From an uncultured Thermoanaerobaculia bacterium (lineage in GTDB: Bacteria; Acidobacteriota; Thermoanaerobaculia; Multivoradales; Multivoraceae), in the NCBI GenBank assembly GCA_951812325.1, contig OX638294.1:310001-374000 (forward strand): 64,000 bases of DNA. The letters are read 5' to 3'. Position 1 is the stretch's first letter; each line of letters starts with the position of its first letter. The notes under the pieces were generated by a model. It made no database searches, had not been told where the DNA came from, and saw only the letters and a list, made by a program, of their open reading frames with translations. This document shows positions 1 through 7,317 of this stretch, piece after piece. The position numbers and the translations under genes are program-made.

Positions 1-716
1 TGGCGGAGGCGGCGCCGGGCCGGTTCGTCATGGGCATCGGCACCTCGTCCAACGTGATCGTCGAACAGTGGAACGACATCCCGTTCGAGCGGCCGTACTA
101 CAGGACCCGCGACATGGTGCGCTTCCTCAAGAAGGCCCTCACCGGCGACCGGATCGACGAGGAGTTCGAGACCTTCAAGGTGCGCGGCTTTCGCATGGGC
201 CGGCCGCTGAAGGAATGCCCGCCGATCCTGGTCGCGGCGCTGCGGCAGGGCATGCTGCGGATGGCCGGCCGCGAAGGCGACGGCGCGATCCTGAACTGGC
301 TCTCGCCCGACGACGTGAAGACGGTCGTCCCCTACGTCCACGAGGCCGGCCCCGGCAGGGAGATCGCCGCCCGCATCTTCGTCCTGCCGACCGAGGACAA
401 GGGCGTGATCGACTTCGTCGGCCGGCGCTCGATGGCCGCCTACCTGAACGTCCCCGTCTACGCCGCCTTCCACGAATGGCTGGGCCGCCGCGACGTTCTC
501 GGCCCGATGTGGGACGCCTGGGCCGCCGGCGACCGCAAGAAGGCCCTTGAAGTCATCCCCGAGGAGGCGCTCCGCGACATCCTGATCATCGGCTCGCCCG
601 GCAAGTGCCGAGAGCGCATCCAGGAGTACATCGAGGCGGGAGTGCATACGCCGGCGCTCCAGATCATGCACCCAGGCGACGACTTGCGGGCGACGATCCG
701 GGCGCTGGCGCCGTAG
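1..716 (+). CDS. LLM-class (luciferase-like) flavin/F420 oxidoreductase, 3' part
   Basis: The open frame runs in from the left edge (first full codon at position 3) and ends at TAG 714-716, so the N-terminal part lies outside the window. The visible C-terminal ~237 residues carry GIGTSSNVIVEQWN near the start, a typical strand-loop of the bacterial luciferase-like TIM barrel that contributes to flavin or F420 binding. The C-terminus has a helix with GSPGKCRERIQEYIEAG, as is usual before the last strand in this family. Members oxidise alcohols, aldehydes or other small substrates using F420 or FMN. The substrate cannot be told from this part. The gene abuts the scrap region that starts about 50 bases downstream. 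Confidence 0.8.
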   Translation, partial: AEAAPGRFVMGIGTSSNVIVEQWNDIPFERPYYRTRDMVRFLKKALTGDRIDEEFETFKVRGFRMGRPLKECPPILVAALRQGMLRMAGREGDGAILNWLSPDDVKTVVPYVHEAGPGREIAARIFVLPTEDKGVIDFVGRRSMAAYLNVPVYAAFHEWLGRRDVLGPMWDAWAAGDRKKALEVIPEEALRDILIIGSPGKCRERIQEYIEAGVHTPALQIMHPGDDLRATIRALAP

Positions 717-761
717 GGAGGCGGCCCGGAGAGCCTGGAATCGCGGGCGCGCCGCACGCCT

Positions 762-898
762 CTTGCTGCCGTCGATGAGTCGAGCCCGACCATGAACCCG
801 AAGTTCTTCGAACAGCCGATCCTCAACGCTCCGTACGAGGGTCTGGTTTCCGAGTGGCTGGAGATGCACCGGGAGGCGCTTCACGACAACTGGACAAG
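762..898 (+). pseudogene. 5' scrap of Res gene joined to 3' scrap of DUF4160 gene
   Basis: Positions 771-840 nearly match 7297-7366, the junction between the HepT stop and the start of the intact Res gene (MNPKFFEQPILN). After about 16 codons the sequence switches to the end of the DUF4160 gene: TGGTTTCC at 844-851 matches 10609-10616 and similarity continues to about 898, with a five-base deletion. In the intact island these two stretches are 3.2 kb apart but in the same order and orientation. I therefore read this as an internal deletion derivative of a second copy of the island. It encodes no functional protein. Confidence 0.8.
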
Positions 899-1167
899 GG
901 CATGCCGGTGTCCAGGAATCGCTTCACGAAGAGAAGGTCCACGAGCTCCAGGAAGGACGCACAGGGCGACTTGGGCGCGCTGTCCCGGGAAACCAGGGCC
1001 GCCTGATGGCGGACTCCCTCGGGTCGGACGTACCGATAGCCGCGGAGCCAGCGTCGGACGCGCGCCGGCGCTACGCCTACGAACTGCCCGACCTCTGAAG
1101 CGCCGTAGGTGGGCCGCTGCAAGAGTGCTTCGGCCACGCCGTTCCCCTGTGTCGCGTCCACGTCCAC
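899..1167 (-). pseudogene. Truncated DUF433/VapB45-type antitoxin fragment
   Basis: The minus strand encodes about 85 residues resembling the N-terminal helix-turn-helix half of DUF433-type antitoxins. It begins near MDVDATQGNGVAEALL, continues with YGASEVGQFVGVAPARVRRW and WLRGYRYV, and ends around FLELVDLLFVKRFLDTG. In the family this DNA-binding part is followed by a DUF433 domain of about 60 residues. Here the frame runs straight into the antisense of the DUF4160 scrap at 898, so the second half is missing. No partner PIN-type toxin gene is present nearby. The family assignment comes from pattern recognition and is moderately secure. The truncation is seen directly. Confidence 0.55.
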
Positions 1168-1235
1168 GGTGCGGATCCTGCCACAGGCTGTAGGCGGGAG
1201 GCACGATTCCGGTGGTGGAAGCCGTCTCCCATCGG

Positions 1236-1519
1236 CTACGCCGCGCCGTGGAGTTCCGTATCGCAGACACGTTCACCGACAGCCTGGCGCGGCTTCGGGT
1301 CGGAGGCCGAGGAGGCCGCAGCCGTTGGAGACTGGCTTCGTGGGTTGCCGCGGGCCAGCAACGGCACCGTGGAAACCGGCCAGGGTCGCGAGGTCACTGG
1401 GCTCTTTGTCCGGTCATCGGACGAGATCGAACGGGCTATGCGAGCGGTGGACGCGGCTGGTCTGCAGGTCGTTCGGCTTGACGCGGGCGAATCCGCTTTG
1501 GCCACTGGAAAGAGCGCGG
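1236..1519 (+). pseudogene. Internally deleted copy of the RelE-UvrD helicase gene
   Basis: Positions 1236-1299 match 14126-14189, the start of the intact helicase gene. From 1293 the sequence matches 15877-16103 of the same gene. The two blocks meet in the heptamer CTTCGGG, which is present at both parental positions, so 1.7 kb was lost by microhomology deletion. The joint shifts the frame, and the catalytic P-loop is gone. At the right end GAGG (1519-1522) is shared with the RND gene fragment that follows, so a second microhomology joint lies there. Confidence 0.85.
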
Positions 1520-1671
1520 AGGGAGCGGAAATCAGAACACCGATGGCCCTCACCGTGGTCGGCGGACTGCTGACATCGACGCTCCTGACCCTGGTCGTGA
1601 TCCCGGCGCTCTACCTGCTTCTCGACCGCCGCCGGCACGACATCGACCCGGAAGCCGTTGCCCGGAGCTGA
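1345..1671 (+). other. Chimeric open frame: helicase middle fused in frame to RND pump C-terminus
   Basis: Reading from GTG/TTG-type starts near 1345, the frame first encodes about 58 residues of the helicase copy (NGTVETGQGREV to ATGKSAE). It then continues without interruption into the last ~50 residues of an RND permease (RTPMALTVVGG, the final membrane helix, ending DIDPEAVARS). The two parts match 15946-16103 and 56146-56298. The result is an uninterrupted 108-codon frame with one membrane segment. Whether it is expressed is unknown. I see no convincing ribosome-binding site, so I list it as a by-product of rearrangement and not as a gene. Confidence 0.5.
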
Positions 1672-1888
1672 GCTGGAGCTGGCAGATCGAACCGCAAGCC
1701 CTCGGTGATCCCGGAACAAGGCTGGCCGGAAGCGGAGAAGACAGCGCCTGGGGCTGGCTGCCAGTGCCAGTGCTGGAAGCCGTTCACCTTGACCGGGAAC
1801 CGCGCGCACCGGACCTTGCCGGATTCCACCGCCGTACATACCGCCCCCCGTTGATCTCCAATCCGCTCACTCTGTCGCGCACGGCGTT
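1519..1888 (+). pseudogene. RND permease 3' end plus downstream spacer, copied from the 56-kb locus
   Basis: This block corresponds to 56146-56515: the last ~50 codons of the second RND permease (stop at 1669-1671) and the following ~217 non-coding bases. The match is close throughout, with scattered substitutions. It ends in GGCGTT (1883-1888 and 56510-56515). Because non-coding flanking sequence is copied too, the block arose by DNA duplication and not by convergent gene similarity. The true source may be a paralogous RND locus outside the window. Confidence 0.8.
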
Positions 1889-2229
1889 ATCACCGGCGAG
1901 GAGTCGATGCCGTCCTGGGACGGCGAGCCGCTTGACCTCCGCTACGCGATGGAGTGCCTGTGGAAGCCGCCGCCGCACCTGGAAGAACTCGTGGCCCGGG
2001 AGCGCGGCGCAACGCGGGCCGCGTAGCTGGTTTGCGGGCCTGCCGCCCCGCATTCGCTTTGAGACCCCCGGCCGCGAACTGCCAGAGCTTGAACCGCGAG
2101 GACGGAGTCGAGGTTGGTCGTCGCCAGAGAGGACGAGGCGGAAGCCGCGGGTCGCCAGACCGAGCACCGCGATCAAAGGCTTTCCCAGCCAGAACTGCAC
2201 CCTGACGCCGCCACGGTGAAGCATGCGGG
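1889..2229 (+). other. Unidentified filler between scraps
   Basis: This stretch of 341 bases has no match elsewhere in the window that I can see. In one plus-strand frame it is open from the joint to TAG 2024-2026, giving 45 residues including DLRYAMECLWKPPPHLEELV. That looks like the genuine C-terminal tail of some protein, but I do not recognise it. On the minus strand a hydrophobic stretch (FWLGKPLIAVLGLATRGF) could be another protein end. Neither has a start of its own, so both are best read as further gene ends caught in the scrap heap. Confidence 0.4.
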
Positions 2230-2512
2230 CTAGTCGCGAGGGAAGCTCTCCTCGAGTTCCGCGGCGGTCCAGGGATCCCTCCGCTCGGCCGTTGCCGCCC
2301 GCACCCGGGTGACCGTCTCCGGCGAAATCGGATCCGCCGTGTTGCCCCAGCTTCTCCGGCTGCAGGTCAGCAGCGCGGCGAGCGCCCGGTCCGGCAGTCG
2401 CGGATCGGGAGCGAAGCCGGGCATGAAGTCGTCCCGGATTTCGCCGTGGACCTCGATCGGGCTTTCGATCCCGTGGAGGACGAGGGCGGCAAGGCGGACC
2501 GGCGAGCCGAGG
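2230..2512 (-). pseudogene. 3' scrap of PVC-type CxxCH cytochrome gene
   Basis: The minus strand encodes the last ~94 residues of the cytochrome protein found intact at 58050-60470. The block 2230-2512 aligns with 58050-58332 without visible length change and includes the stop codon. Shared pieces include DDFMPGFAPDPRLPD and the terminal ESFPRD. Several substitutions have accumulated, and the CxxCH haem motif lies beyond the cut, so this piece cannot bind haem. It is joined at about 2512 to an RND permease fragment on the other strand. Confidence 0.8.
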
Positions 2513-2886
2513 GTCAGCATCGTCGTCCTGATCGGCGGCATCCTGCTGGCGGGGATCGTGGTCAACAACGCGATCATCCTGATCGACTACACGAATCGCC
2601 TGCGTCGGGCAGGCAAGGCGAAGATCGACGCCCTGCGCGAGGCCTGCCTGGTCCGTCTGCGGCCGATCCTGATGACGACCTCAACCACCGTGCTCGGCCT
2701 GCTGCCGATGGCTCTGGGGCTGTAGGGGAGAAAGCGGAACTCAGAACGCCGATGGCGCTGACCGTTGTCGGCGGACTGCTGACGTCGACGCTCCTGACCC
2801 TGATCGTGATTCCCGCGCTCTACCTGCTGCTGGACCTCTACAAGCACGTGGCCGATCCGGAAGCCGTTGCTCCGAGCACGGGCTGA
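2512..2886 (+). pseudogene. Broken 3' end of an RND permease gene
   Basis: Positions 2512-2886 parallel 55932-56298 of the intact pump. They encode the end of the eleventh helix region (GGILLAGIVVNNAIILIDYT) through the last helix. An in-frame TAG at 2723-2725 and a two-base length change separate the fragment into two frames. The last ten codons have diverged (LYKHVADPEAVAPSTG against RHRHDIDPEAVARS). The divergence suggests that the source may be a paralogous pump and not the one in this window. It is not functional. Confidence 0.8.
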
Positions 2887-3102
2887 TTCCGGTTGCCGCG
2901 TCGGGCGCCGTCCCCGGGGGCGGTGTTGACCAGCCGGGCGCAGAGGCGTAGAGTCCCAACTCCCAAGTAGCAAGAGAGCCGCTTCACGACCGGGATCGGG
3001 CAAGAGGCTTTGGCAGAGGGCCTTCGCAGCATGGGAAACCGGACCTTCAGGGCACGTCGCAGGAAACACTGCGTCTTGCCACGTGCGGGCCTCCCGGTTG
3101 AC

Positions 3103-6100
3103 ATGACACCCACCGCGGCCCGGCACGACAGCCTGCAACGACCCAACGCGCCGCCGCCAGCGGGGCCGAGGGTGCAACTGAGCCGCGAGCGAGCGGTCGA
3201 CACCCGCGACCGGGTGCCGCCGCCCCGGCCCGCAGGACGGCGGGAGCAACGAAGCCGGCTGAACCTCCGACCGCCGGCCCGGCGCCTCGCTGCATTCCTG
3301 CTCGGCGCCGCATGTTTCGCAGGCGTCGCCGAAGGCCAGCGGCTCTGGAGCGTCGATGAGGTGACGGTCCGGCCGCGTCCGCCGGTCGAGGCCGTCGGCG
3401 TCCTGCCCTTTGCCGCAACAGACGGCTTCGGGCCCCTGGCCGCCGAGGCTGCGCGGATCCAGGTCACGTTCGACTACCTGCGGCTCGGCTTCGGACACCT
3501 CGAACTGCCGCTTGCGGACGGCACGGTAATCGAAGCCGGGAACGCGGTGTTCGAGGACCGCGGAGACGGCAACTTCCTGTGGACCGGCGAAGTGCCCGGC
3601 GCCGGATACGAAAGCGTCCTGTTCACGGTCCAGGACGAGCACCTCGTGGGCTGGTTCGGAGAACCGGGAGGACCGAAGTACACCGTTCACGCCGGACCCG
3701 ACGGCCGGGGAACACTCGCTGTGGAACAGGGACCAACCGGAAACTGGTGCGGCGTGATGGATGGAAAGCCGCCGACCGGCCCGGCCGTCTCGCCGGCGGC
3801 CGCCCGGGACCGCCCGGACTCTGTTGCGGGAAGATCGACCGGCAGCAGTCTGGACATCCTCGCCCTCTATCCCCGCCGCACGGAATGGTATTGGCGGATC
3901 ATCGGGGGAACCTCCGTCGGCATCCAGCAACTCGAGGACTACCTGAACATGGTGTTCCGCAACGGACAGATCCCGGCAACGGCGAACCTGATCCCCGAGC
4001 GATGGGACCCGGTTGTGGCGAACCATCCCGGTGTGAATGGCGGTCACCGCAACACCAGAGGTTGGCACTCGGAGTTCGGAGGGAGCCACGACACATGGCG
4101 GCTGCAACAGCGCCATCAAGCCGACCTCGTCCACTTCCTGCCCGACAGGGGTACCACATACGTAGCCGGCGTGGCCACTTTGAGATGGAATCTTGAGCCG
4201 GCCGTTCACCTCGGCTGGTCCGAGCCTTGGCCGCCGCACATCTTCGCCCATGAGATCGGGCACAACCTCGGCGGCGATCACGAGCCGGTGACCTTCAGCA
4301 ACTTTGCCGAAGCCCAGTCGGATTCGTTGCGCCCGTACATTTTCGGCCATACCGACCTGACCTCGTGCGCCAAGCGTGAGGGAAGGGGCGACGCACTGTA
4401 CTGCCCAAGTACGGTCATGAGCTACGGCCAGGACCTCTGGGACGACCCCGACCGTTACGCCGTGACGGAACCGTTCTACTCGTCTGTCCGGCACAAGCCG
4501 AACGGCTGGACGATCGGCGTCGCCGGCACGAGCGAGGTGGAGCGCCTGTTCCATGAGACTGTGCCCGTGGCGGTCCGCAGCGGGGAGGCGCAGGAGCCCA
4601 GGGCGCAGGCCCCGCGACGGATCACGGTTCGGTGGACAGACCGGAACACGGTGCGTGTGTCCTTTGCTCTTGACCAGTCTCTTGACCAGTGGAGCGTATA
4701 CGCGAGTGTCCACGTCGGCCTGGCGGGAGGCGGGAGCGACTTGTACGGGTGGTCGTTCAAGGCGGTTGACACTGAAGGTGGCGGGTGGAAGTACGTTCTT
4801 GACGAGGAGTCGACCGACGGCAACGTGACGCCGCTCTTCGATCCGCCGGATGACTTCGCGCCCGTGAAGGTGACGGGCGTGGACATCACCGGGCTGCGGC
4901 CGGGCGGCCACTACCGCTACAAGGTTTCGGAGGCGGGTACCCTTGGCAGCGATGTGTTCGATCTGCGGCCGCCGCAAGCCGCCGCGGGCGCTCCGGCGGC
5001 GCCGGAGCATCTGAGCGTCCAGACAACGGGAGACAACGGCGCCCACCTGACCTGGCGCGTCGACGACTCGTCGCCGGCAGGCGACTTCGAGGTCTGGTAC
5101 CGCAAGTGGTCCGGCGATGAGCCGGATGAAGTCTGGCGGCGCTACGGGGCCGCATTGCCGGCGAGCGTTCGCTCGGCAGAGGTCCGGGGACTCGCGGCGG
5201 AGGAGGAGGTTGATGCCTGGTTTACGCTTCGGGAGGAGGAGGGGGGGCTCCAGGACCTGAGGTTCCACCAGACGGCCCGCGGTCGGTACTCCTTCGTCGT
5301 CGTCGCGTACAACGCCGCGGGATTCTCCGCCAGCGAGACGCTCGACTTCGAGTTCATGCCGGGGCCGTTCCCGGAGGCCACGCCCGCGGGAGAGGTGCCG
5401 TGGTGCCTACGCCGGTCAGTCGGCCTGGAGCTTGACGGCCACGTCGTCCGAGTTTGCCTGGAGACGCCCGGCGGCGAGCGCCGGCGGGCTTGGGACTACG
5501 GTCTGGAGGCGGACCAGTCCGGGCTCCTGTACTTCTTCGATCGCGACAACGTCGAGCTGCTCGTGAAGGTGCTGGATGGCTGCGCCGTCAACGGCCACCG
5601 CTGGGTCTTTGTCGCGCCGGTGACGACCCTGGGATTTCGGCTGAGCATCCACGAACCCGGTCCCTACCTCGCGGACAGGCGTCAGGAGTGGTACTACGAT
5701 TCGAAGCGCCGGCCTCAGGAGGGTCTCGAGAGGTTCAGTGACGCCGGCAACCCGCAGGGCAGCACCGCCCGCACGGTGAGCGACACGACGGCCTTCCCCT
5801 GCACGTTGGCGGAGGTCGCCGCAGCAAGGGCGCAGGCGGCGGTCGCCGAGGGCGGGCACGCGGCGTTCCTGCGTTCCCGCGGCCTGACCGGGGCCGGCCT
5901 CGCCTCGCTGGAGCGCCGGAGCGCAGGCGCGTCCACGGACTGCGAGCCGGGCGGAACCGCGCTCACCCTGGCCGGCGGCTACCGGGTCTCCATGTGCTAC
6001 GAGACCTACGCCGGCGAGACCGGCGATGCCCTCGACTGGGGCCTCGATTCCTCGCAGTCTGCGCTGCTCTACTTCTTCGAGCGGAACAACGCGGAAGTCC

Positions 6101-6285
6101 TGATCAAGGTGCTCGACGGCTGCGGCGTGAACGGCCACCGCTGGGTCTTCGTCGCGCCGGTCACCGACCTCGCCTTCAACCTGCGCGTCGAAAGCCCGAA
6201 CGGCGAGGTCTGGACCCACACGAACCGCCTGGGACAGACCGCCGACGCGGCCAGCGACACCTCGGCCTTCCGCTGCACCGCGTGA
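3103..6285 (+). CDS. Secreted metzincin-type zinc metalloprotease with FN3 and two acidobacterial C-terminal domains
   Basis: The catalytic motif HEIGHNLGGDH (codons from about 4249) fits the metzincin consensus HExxHxxGxxH/D, and STVMSYG downstream is a plausible Met-turn. A hydrophobic export signal (RRLAAFLLGAACFAGVAEG) occurs near 3280-3340, but well inside the open frame. The true start is uncertain: ATG 3103, TTG 3010, GTG 3172 and GTG 3214 are all in frame. After the protease domain come a fibronectin type III-like region (about 4990-5360) and two copies of a ~110-residue domain. These copies contain GLLYFFDRDNVELLVKVLDG and LLYFFERNNAEVLIKVLDG, each followed by NGHRWVFVAPVT. A third copy is in the gene at 28826. 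The protein is probably extracellular. Substrate unknown. Confidence 0.8.
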   Translation: MTPTAARHDSLQRPNAPPPAGPRVQLSRERAVDTRDRVPPPRPAGRREQRSRLNLRPPARRLAAFLLGAACFAGVAEGQRLWSVDEVTVRPRPPVEAVGVLPFAATDGFGPLAAEAARIQVTFDYLRLGFGHLELPLADGTVIEAGNAVFEDRGDGNFLWTGEVPGAGYESVLFTVQDEHLVGWFGEPGGPKYTVHAGPDGRGTLAVEQGPTGNWCGVMDGKPPTGPAVSPAAARDRPDSVAGRSTGSSLDILALYPRRTEWYWRIIGGTSVGIQQLEDYLNMVFRNGQIPATANLIPERWDPVVANHPGVNGGHRNTRGWHSEFGGSHDTWRLQQRHQADLVHFLPDRGTTYVAGVATLRWNLEPAVHLGWSEPWPPHIFAHEIGHNLGGDHEPVTFSNFAEAQSDSLRPYIFGHTDLTSCAKREGRGDALYCPSTVMSYGQDLWDDPDRYAVTEPFYSSVRHKPNGWTIGVAGTSEVERLFHETVPVAVRSGEAQEPRAQAPRRITVRWTDRNTVRVSFALDQSLDQWSVYASVHVGLAGGGSDLYGWSFKAVDTEGGGWKYVLDEESTDGNVTPLFDPPDDFAPVKVTGVDITGLRPGGHYRYKVSEAGTLGSDVFDLRPPQAAAGAPAAPEHLSVQTTGDNGAHLTWRVDDSSPAGDFEVWYRKWSGDEPDEVWRRYGAALPASVRSAEVRGLAAEEEVDAWFTLREEEGGLQDLRFHQTARGRYSFVVVAYNAAGFSASETLDFEFMPGPFPEATPAGEVPWCLRRSVGLELDGHVVRVCLETPGGERRRAWDYGLEADQSGLLYFFDRDNVELLVKVLDGCAVNGHRWVFVAPVTTLGFRLSIHEPGPYLADRRQEWYYDSKRRPQEGLERFSDAGNPQGSTARTVSDTTAFPCTLAEVAAARAQAAVAEGGHAAFLRSRGLTGAGLASLERRSAGASTDCEPGGTALTLAGGYRVSMCYETYAGETGDALDWGLDSSQSALLYFFERNNAEVLIKVLDGCGVNGHRWVFVAPVTDLAFNLRVESPNGEVWTHTNRLGQTADAASDTSAFRCTA

Positions 6286-6287
6286 AC

Positions 6288-6312
6288 CGGCGCCGGGGTT
6301 TCCCCGGCGCCG
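6288..6312 (+). terminator. Strong GC hairpin after the metalloprotease gene
   Basis: CGGCGCCGGGG, loop TTT, CCCCGGCGCCG form a perfect 11-bp stem three bases after the metalloprotease stop codon. There is no U-tract behind it, so it may act as a Rho-assisted terminator or an mRNA 3' stabiliser and not as a classical intrinsic terminator. Confidence 0.5.
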
Positions 6313-6336
6313 CCTCCCGTTCGCGATCACGTCCCG

Positions 6337-6507
6337 CACGGAGAGGCGCCTCCTGTACGTGGCGTGTACCCGGGCCCGGGATCGGCTGCTCGTTACCGGG
6401 GTGGATCCGGCCTCGGACTTCCTGGACGATCTGGCCTGAGGGGCAAAGACCGCTTCCGGTTGTACGCTGGAGGCCTCATGGCGGCCGTCAAGAGCCTCGC
6501 GATCGAG
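6337..6507 (+). pseudogene. Scrap spanning the helicase gene end and ATPase gene start
   Basis: These 171 bases align base for base with 16276-16446. They contain the helicase C-terminus (LLYVACTRARDRLLVTGVDP to the stop at 6437-6439), the intergenic spacer, and the first ten codons of the AAA ATPase (ATG at 6478). The earlier helicase scrap stops at the position equivalent to 16103. Only about 170 bases of helicase sequence are therefore missing between the two scraps, even though 4.8 kb of other DNA (RND, cytochrome and metalloprotease) now separates them. Confidence 0.85.
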
Positions 6508-6525
6508 CGCGCGCTGCCGGAGGTC

Positions 6526-6538
6526 GTTTGGCAGACTA
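6526..6538 (+). repeat. Direct repeat GTTTGGCAGACTA, left copy
   Basis: This 13-base sequence occurs here, just before the MntA gene, and again at 10368-10380, just before the HepT remnant that follows the Res gene. It marks the start of the toxin-antitoxin module in both copies and helps show that the second one lost its MntA part by deletion. Confidence 0.7.
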
Positions 6539-6655
6539 GGGTGCATGGCTGGGCAGACCAGGGCCGCCGCGGGAGAAGCAGCGGAAAGCGGAACGCCGGA
6601 AGTCAGCGCCGAAGTTCGGGATGAACTGGCGCGCATTCGCGCCGGCGACTCGCCG

Positions 6656-6949
6656 ATGAGGCGGGATGAAGTGCTCGCGGTTCTACGGGCCCACAGGTCG
6701 GCGTTCGTCCAGCGGTTCGACGTGGCGCGCCTGGCCCTGTTCGGCTCGGTCGCCCGGGACGACGCGGAAGAGGGCAGCGACCTCGACCTGCTGGTCGAGT
6801 TCACCGGCGCCAAGTCGCGCTCAAAGGCCTACTTCGGCCTCCTGTTCTACCTGGAGGATCTGCTGGAGCGGGAGATCGACCTGGTCACGGAGCCGGCGCT
6901 TCGGCGCGAGTTCCGCCCCTACGTCGAGGGCGAGGCGATCCGTGTCTGA
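6656..6949 (+). CDS. mntA: MntA-type minimal nucleotidyltransferase antitoxin
   Basis: This is a 97-residue protein with the nucleotidyltransferase signature LFGSVARDDAEEGSDLDLLV, where the GSxAR motif is followed by the two metal-binding aspartates. It resembles MntA, the antitoxin that AMPylates and so silences HEPN-type HepT toxins in the MntA-HepT system. ATG 6656 gives the usual family N-terminus (MRRDEVLAVLRAHR). An ATG at 6545 is also in frame and would add 37 residues not typical of the family. The stop codon overlaps the toxin gene by eight bases, which indicates coupled translation. The function is inferred from the family. Confidence 0.85.
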   Translation: MRRDEVLAVLRAHRSAFVQRFDVARLALFGSVARDDAEEGSDLDLLVEFTGAKSRSKAYFGLLFYLEDLLEREIDLVTEPALRREFRPYVEGEAIRV

Positions 6950-7301
6950 GCCCAGGCGGAAGCGCGAGTGGCGCTGCTTCGTTCACGACATGATCGCGTG
7001 TTGCGACCGGATTCTGGAGGAAACCGCCGACCTCGCGCGCGACTCTCTGGTCGCGGATCGCCTGCGGTACGAGAGTGTGAGGTACAACCTGATCGTCCTT
7101 GGGGAGGCGGCGACGAAGGTACCCGACTCGATTCGCGAGCGCTACGCCGACGTTCCGTGGCGTGAGATGACAGCGACCAGGAATCGCCTGATTCACGGCT
7201 ATCCCGGCGTGGACGCCGGCGTGGTCTGGCGGACCATCGTGGAAGACGTGCCCCCGCTCCGGGCAGCTTTGGCGGGCCTGCTCGCCGCCGAGCCGCGATG
7301 A
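6942..7301 (+). CDS. hepT: HepT-like HEPN-domain toxin
   Basis: This is a 119-residue all-helical HEPN (DUF86) protein starting at GTG 6942 inside the end of the antitoxin gene. The RNase-type motif Rx4H is present as RNRLIHGY near residue 85, and the family-typical RYNLIVLGEAATKVP is conserved. HepT proteins cleave RNA, including tRNA, unless AMPylated by MntA on a tyrosine near the motif. The Tyr of HGY is in place. The stop codon TGA 7299-7301 lies 16 bases before the Res start. A decayed second copy of the 5' end lies at 10393-10475. Confidence 0.88.
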   Translation: MSEPRRKREWRCFVHDMIACCDRILEETADLARDSLVADRLRYESVRYNLIVLGEAATKVPDSIRERYADVPWREMTATRNRLIHGYPGVDAGVVWRTIVEDVPPLRAALAGLLAAEPR

Positions 7302-7317
7302 GTCGAGCCCCCAACTC

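Noticed and set aside
792..1193. Separate small gene starting MNPKFFEQPILN
   Set aside because: The start is a copy of the Res gene start and the frame then runs through unrelated scraps, so it is not a gene in its own right.
1672..1888. Duplicated non-coding block (also 56299-56515) as an insertion sequence or transposon end
   Set aside because: There are no terminal inverted repeats, target duplications or transposase frame. It is simply the spacer after the RND gene carried along with the gene end.
4672..4692. Short direct repeat CTTGACCAGT inside the metalloprotease gene
   Set aside because: The repeat of about ten bases keeps the frame and is too short to mean more than a minor slippage event.
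2587..5268. Very long open frame on the minus strand (893 codons) under the metalloprotease gene
   Set aside because: It is antisense to a gene with clear protease motifs, shows low-complexity Arg/Pro/Gly text and spans scrap boundaries. Long antisense frames are expected at this GC content.
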